Part shown: piece after piece, positions 1 to 6,878 of the stretch | Numbering within the stretch: the stretch's first letter is position 1 | Layout of the letters: the number at the start of each line of letters is the position of its first letter | Assembly (NCBI RefSeq): GCF_001557325.1 | Contig: NZ_LSJS01000254.1 | Location: 1 to 15,741, forward strand | DNA: 15,741 bases | Reading direction: 5' to 3' | From: Erythrobacter donghaensis | Lineage (GTDB): Bacteria; Pseudomonadota; Alphaproteobacteria; Sphingomonadales; Sphingomonadaceae | Notes under the pieces: generated by a model | Seen by the model: only the letters and a program-made list of their open reading frames with translations | What the model was told of the DNA's origin: nothing | Database searches by the model: none | Program-made: the position numbers and the translations under genes

Positions 1-848
1 GGCTCGGGCTGCCCGCCGATCTCGAGGCCCTTGCGCTGGCCGACGGTGAAATGGACGATGCCCTTGTGCTCGCCCAGCGTCTCGCCGGTCGCCGCGTGGA
101 CGATGGCGCCCGGCGCAGCGCCCTCGGGGCGCACCCTGGTGACGATCTTCGCATAATCGCCATCGGGCACGAAGCAGATGTCCTGCGAATCGGGCTTGGC
201 GGCGTTCCTGAGGCCCGCCGCCTCGGCCAAGGCCCGAACCTGCGGCTTGGGCATCCCGCCAAGCGGAAAGCGCAGATAGTCGAGCTGCGCCTCGGTGGTG
301 CCATAGAGGAAGTAGGACTGGTCACGCGCCGGATCGAAGGCGCGGTGGAGCTCCGCGCCGTCCGCCCCGGCGAGCCGGCGGACATAGTGCCCGGTCGCAA
401 GGCAATCCGCGCCGAGTTCGCGCGCCATGCGGAACAGGTCGGTGAACTTGGGCCCCATGTTGCAGCGGATGCAGGGGACGGGCGTGCGCCCGGCGAGATA
501 TTCGTCGGCGAACTGCTCGACCACTTCCTCGCGGAAGGCGCTTTCGTGGTCGAAGACGTAATGCGCGATGCCGAGCCGGTCGGCGACGGCGCGCGCGTCG
601 CGGATGTCGTCGCCTGCACAGCACGCGCCCTTGCGGCCCGTCGCCGCGCCGTAATCATAGAGCTGGAGCGTGATGCCGATCACCTCCGCCCCGCTGGCAT
701 GGGCGAGAGCGGCGACCACCGAGCTGTCGACCCCGCCGCTCATCGCCACCACGATCCGGCATGCCGAGGCCGCGCGCGGCAGATCGAACAGCGCGGCTGC
801 GGCGTCGGAGGGCATCAGGCCGGTGTCGAGGAGCTGCGGAGCGGTCAT
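1..848 (-). CDS. mnmA: tRNA-specific 2-thiouridylase MnmA (C-terminus cut by window edge)
   Basis: MnmA puts the sulfur on C2 of the wobble uridine of tRNA Lys, Glu and Gln, using ATP and a persulfide relay. The 282 residues visible contain the PP-loop SGGVDS (37-42), the GACCAGDDI segment (75-82), the catalytic cysteine of the PCIRCN motif (C129), ATGHYVR (151-157), and the second catalytic cysteine in SQDICFV (C225). All key residues are therefore present. The reading frame stays open to base 1. The family is about 360-390 residues long, so roughly the last quarter, mostly the C-terminal beta-barrel, lies outside the window. The ATG at 848 is chosen because a TATATG -10 box sits 12 bases upstream and no Shine-Dalgarno is seen, which suggests a very short leader. 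It is transcribed divergently from the sciP unit. Confidence 0.95.
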   Translation of the reverse strand, partial: MTAPQLLDTGLMPSDAAAALFDLPRAASACRIVVAMSGGVDSSVVAALAHASGAEVIGITLQLYDYGAATGRKGACCAGDDIRDARAVADRLGIAHYVFDHESAFREEVVEQFADEYLAGRTPVPCIRCNMGPKFTDLFRMARELGADCLATGHYVRRLAGADGAELHRAFDPARDQSYFLYGTTEAQLDYLRFPLGGMPKPQVRALAEAAGLRNAAKPDSQDICFVPDGDYAKIVTRVRPEGAAPGAIVHAATGETLGEHKGIVHFTVGQRKGLEIGGQPE

Positions 849-859
849 GGAGCGGCGCG

Positions 860-888
860 CATATAGCGATGCTCCCCCCTCAGCGCCA
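860..888 (-). promoter_or_regulatory. Candidate short-leader promoter of mnmA
   Basis: On the minus strand, TATATG (865-860) lies 12 bases before the mnmA ATG, so transcription would begin about 5 bases before the start codon. A weak -35 (TGGCGC, 888-883) is 17 bases further up. No Shine-Dalgarno is present. The -10 is convincing and the -35 is poor. Confidence 0.35.
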
Positions 889-892
889 GTGC

Positions 893-915
893 GGGCAATC
901 TTGCCCTTTCGGGCA
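893..915. repeat. Alternating inverted repeat GGGCA / TGCCC / GGGCA
   Basis: GGGCA (893-897), TGCCC (902-906) and GGGCA (911-915) are spaced by exactly four bases. The middle arm can pair with either outer arm, giving two mutually exclusive 5-bp hairpins. It could be an operator array or part of a structured leader for the gene at 984, and it also lies just upstream of the mnmA promoter. Confidence 0.45.
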
Positions 916-923
916 GCAGTAAT

Positions 924-976
924 CCTAAGCCGAGGTAAATGGCGGTTTTACCGGATTTTGACGCACTCGGGTTAGG
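924..976. repeat. Nested inverted repeats before the sciP unit
   Basis: The outer arms are CCTAAGCCGAG (924-934) and CTCGGGTTAGG (966-976), with 10 of 11 positions paired. Inside lies a perfect GGTAAA (934-939) / TTTACC (947-952) dyad with a 7-base centre. The outer 3' arm ends in AGG, part of the AGGA that serves as Shine-Dalgarno for the ATG at 984. It may therefore act as a DNA operator or as an RNA structure that hides the ribosome site. No matching regulator is known from the window. Confidence 0.5.
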
Positions 977-983
977 AAAGGGG

Positions 984-1433
984 ATGATGTTCGAGAAACC
1001 AAGACCCAGCCTTACCCGCGCCGATGCGCCTTCCGGCGGGCTCTCCGCCGAGGAGCGGGCGTTGCTGCGTGCCACCGCCAAGGGTGGCGGGGCGGAGCGA
1101 TTCGACCCTCGCCCGGCGCGCCGCAATGGCGAGGCGCTGCGGGCGATGGAGTGGAGCGAGCTGACCGCCAGGCTCAACGCCGCGCGCGATCTCAGGCTGC
1201 TGATGCGCATCGAAAGCCAGGCCCCGATCGAGGCGGTTGCCGCAAGCTTCGGCGATGCCGCCGCAAGTTATTTTGCTCTTCTCGAAGAAAGCGAACTTCC
1301 CATTAACCCTGATGCTTTAGGTCAGTCTAAACATCCGGGTACGATTATGAATGCCGCCCATGCAAACCGCCCGGAGAATGCGAGTGGACCCCGATCCGAC
1401 GCGCCCCGCCGCGCTGCGAGAGACATGCGATGA
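984..1433 (+). CDS. Uncharacterised 149-residue protein, translationally coupled to sciP
   Basis: I do not recognise a family. The protein has an Arg/Ala-rich N-terminal third, a helical centre (roughly residues 55-110, with WSELTARLNAARDLRLLM) and a polar, probably disordered tail. It has no signal peptide, membrane segment or catalytic motif. An upstream in-frame ATG exists at 939, but the ATG at 984 (or 987) follows AGGAAAGGGG and is a much better start. The stop overlaps the sciP start (ATGA, 1430-1433), so the two are probably co-transcribed and coupled. The 3' end, about 1262-1350, is clearly AT-richer than its surroundings and contains TTAACC, unlike the rest of the gene. This stretch may double as a promoter for sciP. 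A role in cell-cycle control is only guilt by association. Confidence 0.7.
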   Translation: MMFEKPRPSLTRADAPSGGLSAEERALLRATAKGGGAERFDPRPARRNGEALRAMEWSELTARLNAARDLRLLMRIESQAPIEAVAASFGDAAASYFALLEESELPINPDALGQSKHPGTIMNAAHANRPENASGPRSDAPRRAARDMR

Positions 1434-1729
1434 TTGAGAACCAGGACTTCCGCCCCGCACAGGTGATCGGCCCGCTCGGCGAGCCGCTGACCCTTGCCGA
1501 CCTGCCTTCTCCCGACACCAAGCGCTGGGTGGTGCGGCGCAAGGCCGAGGTGGTGGCTGCCGTCAATGGCGGGCTGCTGACGCTCGACGAGGCGCTGACG
1601 CGTTATGGCCTGACGCTCGAGGAGTTCGCCTCGTGGCAGCGCGCGGTCGACCGGTCGGGCATGCATGGCCTGCGCGTCACCAAGATCCAGCACTACCGCG
1701 ACCTCTACGAGCGCCAGCTCAAGTACTGA
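1430..1729 (+). CDS. sciP: SciP-family (DUF1153) cell-cycle transcriptional regulator
   Basis: In Caulobacter, SciP is a small protein that blocks CtrA-activated transcription, by contacting CtrA and/or DNA, and so times flagellar, pilus and division genes. The 99-residue product fits: an N-terminal VIGPLGEPLTLADLP segment, the hallmark RWVVRRKAEVV, then a helix-turn-helix at about residues 48-75 (GLLTLDEALTRYGLTLEEF followed by SWQRAVDRSG), and a short basic tail. Length and motif order match the family throughout. The ATG at 1430 overlaps the preceding stop by ATGA and no strong Shine-Dalgarno of its own is seen, so reinitiation after the upstream gene is likely. Family assignment is firm. 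That it inhibits CtrA in this organism is inferred from the Caulobacter protein. Confidence 0.93.
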   Translation: MIENQDFRPAQVIGPLGEPLTLADLPSPDTKRWVVRRKAEVVAAVNGGLLTLDEALTRYGLTLEEFASWQRAVDRSGMHGLRVTKIQHYRDLYERQLKY

Positions 1730-1759
1730 CACCCGCACGACATGGCCTGTCCCGCTGAC

Positions 1760-1790
1760 GGCCCGCTCCGCCCCCGAGGCGTTGCGGGCC
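1760..1790 (+). terminator. Possible weak terminator after sciP
   Basis: GGCCCGC (1760-1766) pairs perfectly with GCGGGCC (1784-1790) across a 17-base loop. Only TT follows, so intrinsic termination would be weak. The rest of 1730-1935 shows no coding or other signal that I can support. Confidence 0.3.
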
Positions 1791-1938
1791 TTCGGCGATT
1801 CGCGGCACTGCTCTGACCCGTGCGCTGAGGCGCTCCAGTCCGGCCCTGATGCGCGCGCGCCGACGCGCCCTTCGTCTACGGGGCAAGTCATCGGTCGATG
1901 CGCGCATTGCGGGCAAGCCCATGACATTCTATCAGACG

Positions 1939-1967
1939 TTGCACTTGGTGACTTACACGAGTAATAC
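1939..1967 (+). promoter_or_regulatory. Sigma-70 promoter of the RND efflux operon
   Basis: TTGCAC (1939-1944) and TAATAC (1962-1967) are separated by the ideal 17 bases, each close to consensus. Transcription would start near 1974, leaving a leader of about 47 bases before the adaptor gene. This is the best sigma-70 match in the window by eye. Confidence 0.7.
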
Positions 1968-1974
1968 ACTCGTG
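1956..1974. promoter_or_regulatory. Operator-like dyad over the -10 of the efflux promoter
   Basis: CACGAGT (1956-1962) and ACTCGTG (1968-1974) form a perfect 7+7 dyad around AATAC, covering the -10 box and the likely start site. A bound repressor would block the promoter. Size and placement resemble operators of TetR-type efflux repressors, but no regulator gene is in the window. Confidence 0.6.
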
Positions 1975-2020
1975 CCGGAGGAGCTGCGGGCAGCACGCGG
2001 CCCCGGGTGAAGGAATGGCG

Positions 2021-3211
2021 ATGAATTACGAGACGACGATCAGGGCCGAGGCTGCCGACGGGGTGACGACGGAACTTTCCGGCGCGCGCGTCCTTGGCAC
2101 GCCCGCCATCCCGCGCTGGCTGATCTATGCCGGGCTCGGCGTGTTCGGGCTGCTGCTGGCGATCGCCGCGTGGTTCGCGCTGGCGGGCGGCGAGCCTGCA
2201 CCGGTAGATGACGACAATTCGCAGGCACCCGCGGTCACCGTGGTCTCCCCGGGCACGACCATGGTCTCGGGCGAGATCGAGGCCCCCGGCACCCTCGCGG
2301 CGCGCCGTCCGATGCCGGTCGGCGTGGTCGGCGAGGGCGGGCAGGTGGTGCGCGTCACCGTCGACGCCGGCGACTGGGTGAGCCAAGGCCAGGTGCTCGC
2401 GGTGATCGACCGCTCGGTGCAGGTTCAGCAGGCCGAGGCGCAGGCGGCGCAGATCCAGGTCGCGCGGGCCGATGCCAATCTCGCCCAGGCGAACCTCGAC
2501 CGCGCGCTCCAGCTGGTCGCGCGCGGCTTCGTCTCCAAGGCCGACGTGGATCGCCTGACCGCGACCCGCGATGCCGCGGCGGCGCGCGTCAGGGTGGCCG
2601 AGGCGCAGCTGCGCGAACAGCGCGCGCGCAACCAGCGGCTCAACATCATCGCGCCGGCAACCGGCTATGTCCTCGCCCGCGCGGTGGAGCCCGGGCAGAC
2701 CGTCGGCGCGGGCACGCCGGCGCTGTTCACCATCGCCAGCGGCGGCGAAATGGAGATGCTCGCGCAGCTTTCCGAAGAGCAGCTGGCCAAGCTTTCGGTC
2801 GGCACCGTGGCGCGCATCACCCCGACCGGGTCGGGGCAGACCTTCGAGGGCCAGGTGTGGCAGATCGCCCCGACGATCGACCAGACCACCCGCCAGGGCA
2901 CCGCGCGCATTGCGCTCAGCTTCAATCCCGCGCTGCGTCCCGGCGGCTTTGCCACCGCGCGCATCAACTCGGGCAGCTTCCGCGCGACGGTGCTTCCCGA
3001 AAGCGCGGTGCTGGCCGATGCGCAGGGCAGCTTCGTCTATGTCGTGGGCAGTGACAAGAAGGTCATCCGCCGCGCGGTCAAGACCGGCGCGGTCACCGCC
3101 AACGGCATCGCCATCACCGAAGGCCTGAGCGGCTCGGAAAAGGTGGTGCTGCGCGCCGGCGGGTTCCTCAACCCGGGCGAGACGGTCAACCCGCAGGTTC
3201 GGAAGAAGTAG
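2021..3211 (+). CDS. RND efflux periplasmic adaptor (HlyD/AcrA-type membrane fusion protein)
   Basis: This is the adaptor that links an inner-membrane RND pump to an outer-membrane channel. In order it has about 30 cytoplasmic residues, a membrane anchor (about 33-55, WLIYAGLGVFGLLLAIAAWF), the first lipoyl half (GDWVSQGQVLAVIDRS, about 120-135), a coiled-coil hairpin rich in Ala/Gln/Arg (about 135-207), the second lipoyl half (APATGYVLARAVEPGQTV, about 212-230), a beta-barrel (about 245-320) and a membrane-proximal domain to the end at about 396. It is anchored by an uncleaved segment and has no lipobox. Two in-frame ATGs exist, at 2015 and 2021. The second has AAGGA six bases upstream, whereas the first abuts it, so 2021 is preferred. 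The pump gene follows after 74 bases. Substrate cannot be told from sequence. Confidence 0.92.
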   Translation: MNYETTIRAEAADGVTTELSGARVLGTPAIPRWLIYAGLGVFGLLLAIAAWFALAGGEPAPVDDDNSQAPAVTVVSPGTTMVSGEIEAPGTLAARRPMPVGVVGEGGQVVRVTVDAGDWVSQGQVLAVIDRSVQVQQAEAQAAQIQVARADANLAQANLDRALQLVARGFVSKADVDRLTATRDAAAARVRVAEAQLREQRARNQRLNIIAPATGYVLARAVEPGQTVGAGTPALFTIASGGEMEMLAQLSEEQLAKLSVGTVARITPTGSGQTFEGQVWQIAPTIDQTTRQGTARIALSFNPALRPGGFATARINSGSFRATVLPESAVLADAQGSFVYVVGSDKKVIRRAVKTGAVTANGIAITEGLSGSEKVVLRAGGFLNPGETVNPQVRKK

Positions 3212-3285
3212 AGCGCCCATCCGGCGCGAGGCGTCCCGCGTAACTGGCAGGGCGCGAGCATGGCGACACAACAGGCAGGACTTTC

Positions 3286-6200
3286 ATGGCACTTCGCGAC
3301 ATTTCGGCCTGGTCGATCCGCAATCCCTCGATCCCGCTGGTGTTCTTCACCGCGCTGCTGATCGCCGGGATCGTCAGCTTTCTGCGGATGGACGTGACCA
3401 ACAACCCGGATGTCGATTTTCCGGCGGTGGTCGTCAACATCGCCCAGCCGGGCGCCTCGCCGACCGAGATCGAGAACCAGATCACCCAGCGCGTCGAAAG
3501 CGCGCTGCGCTCGATCGCCGGGGTCAACTCGATCCAGTCGACCGCGCGCGAGGGCTCTTCCAACACCTTCGTCGAATTCGAGATCGGCACCAACCTGATC
3601 GAGGCGGTCAACGAGGTCGAGACCGCGATCGACGGCGTGCGCGGCTCGCTGCCCGACGGCATCCTCGAACCGCAGGTGCAGAAGGTCAACGTGGTCGGCG
3701 ATGCGATCGGTTACGTCGCGGTCGAAGCCGACGACATGACGCTGGAACAATTGAGCTGGTTCATCGACGACACCGTCGCCAAGCGCCTGCTCAAGATCCC
3801 CGGGATGGCCGAAGTCGGCCGCTTCGGCGGGGTTGACCGGCAGATCGAGGTCATCCTCGATCCGGCGCGGATGCAGTCCTTCGGGGTCACCGCCTCGCAG
3901 ATCAACGCCGCGCTGCGCCAGTCCAATCTCGACGCCGCGGGCGGCCTTGCCGAGGTCGGCGGCACCCGCCAGTCGCTGCGCGTGCTCGGCAATTCGGACA
4001 CCGCCTACCAGCTCTCGCAGACCCAGATCCAGCTGGGCGGCGGGCGCTCGGTGCGGCTCGCCGACATCGCCAAGGTGCGCGACGGCTATTCCGAGCGCAC
4101 CTCGATCAGCGAGGTCGGCGGCAAGGAGGTTGTCAACTTCTACATGAACCGCGCGCGCGGCGCTTCGGACCTTGCGGTCTATGACGCCGCGCTCGCGGAG
4201 ATGGACAAGATCGAGAAGGAGAACCCCGGGGTCGAGTTCATCAAGCTCTCGACCAACACCACCTATACCCGCGGCCAGTACAAGTCCTCGATGTGGGCAC
4301 TGGTCGAGGGCGCGGTCCTGGCGGTGGTGGTGGTGTTCATCTTCCTGCGCGACTGGCGCGCCACCGCGATCAGCGCGGTCGCGATCCCGCTCTCGGCGAT
4401 CCCGACCTTCTTCTTCATGGACCAGTTGGGGTTCAACCTCAACTTCCTCTCGCTGCTCGCGCTGGCGCTGGTGGCGGGCGTGCTGGTCGACGACGCGATC
4501 GTGGAGATCGAGAACATCGTGCGCCACATGCGCATGGGCAAGACCGCCTATCAGGCGAGCATCGACGCGGCCGACGAGATCGGCCTGCCGGTGGTCGCCA
4601 CCAGCTTCTGCATCGTCGCGGTGTTCTTGCCCGTAGGCCTGATGCCGGGCGTTTCGGGCCAGTTCTTCCAGAACTTCGGGATCACCGTGGTGGTCGCGGT
4701 GCTCATGTCGCTCGCCGTCGCGCGCATGATCACGCCGCTGATGGCGGCCTATTTCCTCAAGGCCCACGGCGAGGCCGAGCATGGCGGCGGACGCTGGATC
4801 GACGCCTACATGCGGGTGCTGGCCTGGACGCTCGACACCGGCAAGATGGCGGTGCGCCGCGCCGGCCTCACCGGCTCGGGCAACCGCTTGTTCTATGTCA
4901 CCGGCCTGCTCATGACCGTCATCGTGCTGCTGTTCGTCTCGGCGGCGGCGATGTTCGAGCTGGCGAGCGGTGCCTTCAGCGGCGGGGCGTGGAAGGGCCT
5001 CCTCGGGCTCGGCATCCACAAGCAGATTGCCGCGGCCGTCGACGCCGATACGAACACCCTCGTCAACCAGCTCGTCGCCAAGGTCTTCGAGGTGGTGCTC
5101 GTGCTGACCATCTCCGTGCTGTCCTTCCTCGCCGCCTTCGTCACCTTCAAGGCGATCGAGGTGCCTGCGGGCGGCAACAGCGGCTTCGCGCGCGGCCTGC
5201 GCTGGCTGACGGCGCGCTTCTACGACCACCGCATCTGGATGCTCGGCATCGGCTGGTTCTCGTTCCTGGTGACGATCCTGCTGTTCGGCCAGATCCCGGG
5301 CCAGTTCCAGCCCAACATCGATGACGAGAACAGCCGCGTCGAGATCGAGCTGGTGCCCGGCACCACCCTTGCCCAGACCAAGCAGGTGGTGAACGCGGTG
5401 GCCAACCGCCTGCGGCAGGAGCCCGAGGTCGAGCGGATGCTCGAGCGTATCCGGCTGGGCGAGACCTCGTCGATCTTCGTCAAGCTGCGCGAGGACCGCG
5501 CGCGAACCTCGATCGAGTTCGAGCGCGAGCTCGCCCCCGTGCTCGCCGCCTTCCCCGACGCGCGGGTGCGCTTCCAGTCGCAGTCGGGCGGGTTCGGTTC
5601 GGGCCGCGACATGACCGTGCTGCTGGCCGGCAGCGATCCGGCGCTGCTCGAGCAGACCGCGACCCAGCTGGTCGAGGAGATGAAAGGCCTGAAGTCGCTG
5701 GTCGCCCCGCGCATCAGCGCCGATCTCAACCGCCCGGAGATCATCATCACCCCGCGCGACAAGATCGCCGCCGAACTGGGCGTCACCACCGCGGCGCTCT
5801 CCCAGACGATCCGCATCGCGACCCTGGGCGAGATCGAACAGAACGCGGCGCGCTTCTCGCTTTCGGACCGCCAGATCCCGATCGTGGTGCGCCTGTCTGA
5901 GGAAGCGCGCACCGACTTCCGCACGATCGAGAACCTGCCGGTGCCGCTCGCGGGCGGCGGTTCGGTGCCGCTGAGCCGCGTCGCCGACATCACCTTCGGC
6001 TCGGGTCCGACCGCGATCCAGCGCTACAACCAGAACCGCCGCGTGCTGGTGGGCGCGGACCTCGCCTCGGGCGTGCTCAAGGGCGAGGCGCAGGCGCAGA
6101 TCGATGCCCTGCCGGTGCTCCAGAACCTGCCACTGGGCGTGATCCGCGACGTGGTGGGCGAGGAGCAATGGCAGCAGGAGCTGATCCAGAACCTCATCAT

Positions 6201-6819
6201 CGCGATCGTCGCCGGCGTGCTGCTGGTGTTCGCGGTGCTGGTGCTGCTCTACAAGCGCCTGATGAGCCCGCTGGTCAACATGACCTCGCTCGCGCTGGCG
6301 CCGCTCGGGGGCGTCCTGCTGATCTGGCTGCTCGGCCAGCCCAACTCGATGCCGGTCTATATCGGGATCCTGCTGCTGCTCGGCATCGTCTCCAAGAACT
6401 CGATCCTGCTGATCGACTTCGCGATCGAGGAGATGAACAAGGGCGTGGGCAAGCTCGATGCGATCATGGATGCCGGGCACAAGCGCGCCCAGCCGATCAT
6501 CATGACCACCGTCGCGATGACCGCTGGCATGGTGCCGGTGGCGCTCTCGCTCGAGGGTGACGGGGCGTGGCGCCAGCCGATGGGCATCGTGGTGATCGGC
6601 GGGCTGGTGCTTTCGACCCTGCTGACGCTGCTGATCGTGCCCGCGGGCTTCAGCCTTGCCGACAGTTTCGAGAAGCGCGTCGGCCCGTGGCTGCGCGCGC
6701 GGCTGCTGACCTACAGGCCGGGTGACGACACCCGGCCGATCGCGGGTCGCAGCGAGCCCGATCTGCCGTTCCCCGGCCTTGCCAAGCGCCCTGCGCATGG
6801 GGGCGAACCGGCCGAGTGA
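3286..6819 (+). CDS. RND efflux pump, HAE1/AcrB type, with an extra two-helix insert
   Basis: This is a proton-driven inner-membrane transporter working with the adaptor just upstream. TM1 is at about 13-33 and the first porter domain follows to about 330. TM2-6 carry the proton-relay pair D402-D403 (LVDDAIVEIEN). After TM7 (about 647-667) comes the second periplasmic half, and TM8-12 begin near 968 with the relay lysine K1037 (IVSKNSILLIDF). All relay residues are present. At 1177 residues it exceeds the usual 1030-1050. The surplus lies between TM6 and TM7, about 519-640, and holds two additional hydrophobic stretches (about 535-556 and 601-626) plus a soluble linker. AGGA five bases before the ATG supports the start. 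A cytoplasmic Pro/Arg-rich tail of about 45 residues ends the protein. Whether the cargo is a drug, lipid or other compound is open. No channel gene follows. Confidence 0.93.
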   Translation: MALRDISAWSIRNPSIPLVFFTALLIAGIVSFLRMDVTNNPDVDFPAVVVNIAQPGASPTEIENQITQRVESALRSIAGVNSIQSTAREGSSNTFVEFEIGTNLIEAVNEVETAIDGVRGSLPDGILEPQVQKVNVVGDAIGYVAVEADDMTLEQLSWFIDDTVAKRLLKIPGMAEVGRFGGVDRQIEVILDPARMQSFGVTASQINAALRQSNLDAAGGLAEVGGTRQSLRVLGNSDTAYQLSQTQIQLGGGRSVRLADIAKVRDGYSERTSISEVGGKEVVNFYMNRARGASDLAVYDAALAEMDKIEKENPGVEFIKLSTNTTYTRGQYKSSMWALVEGAVLAVVVVFIFLRDWRATAISAVAIPLSAIPTFFFMDQLGFNLNFLSLLALALVAGVLVDDAIVEIENIVRHMRMGKTAYQASIDAADEIGLPVVATSFCIVAVFLPVGLMPGVSGQFFQNFGITVVVAVLMSLAVARMITPLMAAYFLKAHGEAEHGGGRWIDAYMRVLAWTLDTGKMAVRRAGLTGSGNRLFYVTGLLMTVIVLLFVSAAAMFELASGAFSGGAWKGLLGLGIHKQIAAAVDADTNTLVNQLVAKVFEVVLVLTISVLSFLAAFVTFKAIEVPAGGNSGFARGLRWLTARFYDHRIWMLGIGWFSFLVTILLFGQIPGQFQPNIDDENSRVEIELVPGTTLAQTKQVVNAVANRLRQEPEVERMLERIRLGETSSIFVKLREDRARTSIEFERELAPVLAAFPDARVRFQSQSGGFGSGRDMTVLLAGSDPALLEQTATQLVEEMKGLKSLVAPRISADLNRPEIIITPRDKIAAELGVTTAALSQTIRIATLGEIEQNAARFSLSDRQIPIVVRLSEEARTDFRTIENLPVPLAGGGSVPLSRVADITFGSGPTAIQRYNQNRRVLVGADLASGVLKGEAQAQIDALPVLQNLPLGVIRDVVGEEQWQQELIQNLIIAIVAGVLLVFAVLVLLYKRLMSPLVNMTSLALAPLGGVLLIWLLGQPNSMPVYIGILLLLGIVSKNSILLIDFAIEEMNKGVGKLDAIMDAGHKRAQPIIMTTVAMTAGMVPVALSLEGDGAWRQPMGIVVIGGLVLSTLLTLLIVPAGFSLADSFEKRVGPWLRARLLTYRPGDDTRPIAGRSEPDLPFPGLAKRPAHGGEPAE

Positions 6820-6828
6820 CGGGCCGAA

Positions 6829-6845
6829 CACCCGCAAAACGGGTG
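6829..6845 (+). terminator. Possible weak terminator after the RND pump
   Basis: CACCCG (6829-6834) and CGGGTG (6840-6845) form a perfect 6-bp stem with a CAAAA loop, ten bases after the pump stop. No T-run follows, so it may only pause or stabilise the transcript. A GGGCCGAA direct repeat (6821-6828, 6852-6859) flanks it. Confidence 0.35.
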
Positions 6846-6872
6846 ACGCGCGGGCCGAAACGCGGCTAGGGT
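6843..6872 (+). promoter_or_regulatory. Candidate leaderless promoter of the DUF445 gene
   Basis: TAGGGT (6867-6872), within GGCTAGGGT, is followed six bases later by the ATG at 6879, so the expected +1 coincides with the start codon. GTGACG (6843-6848) is a possible -35 with an 18-base spacer. There is no Shine-Dalgarno before the gene. Confidence 0.45.
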
Positions 6873-6878
6873 CTGACG

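Noticed and set aside
51..866. A 271-codon plus-strand open frame at the left end
   Set aside because: It is antisense to mnmA, whose PP-loop and both catalytic cysteines are intact on the minus strand.
1303..1320. Possible CtrA box (TTAA-N7-TTAA) near sciP
   Set aside because: TTAACC is present, but the second half (TTTAG) is at the wrong distance and mismatched, so only one half-site can be supported.
1322..3271. A 649-codon minus-strand frame across sciP, the intergenic region and the adaptor gene
   Set aside because: It crosses the well-supported efflux promoter and opposes two clear genes. Its composition is that of an antisense shadow.
3037..6837. A 1266-codon open frame antisense to the RND pump
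   Set aside because: It mirrors the pump codons in a GC-rich genome where antisense stops are rare. The translation is an Asp/His/Arg/Leu-rich low-complexity string with no domain, and the pump on the other strand has every family motif.
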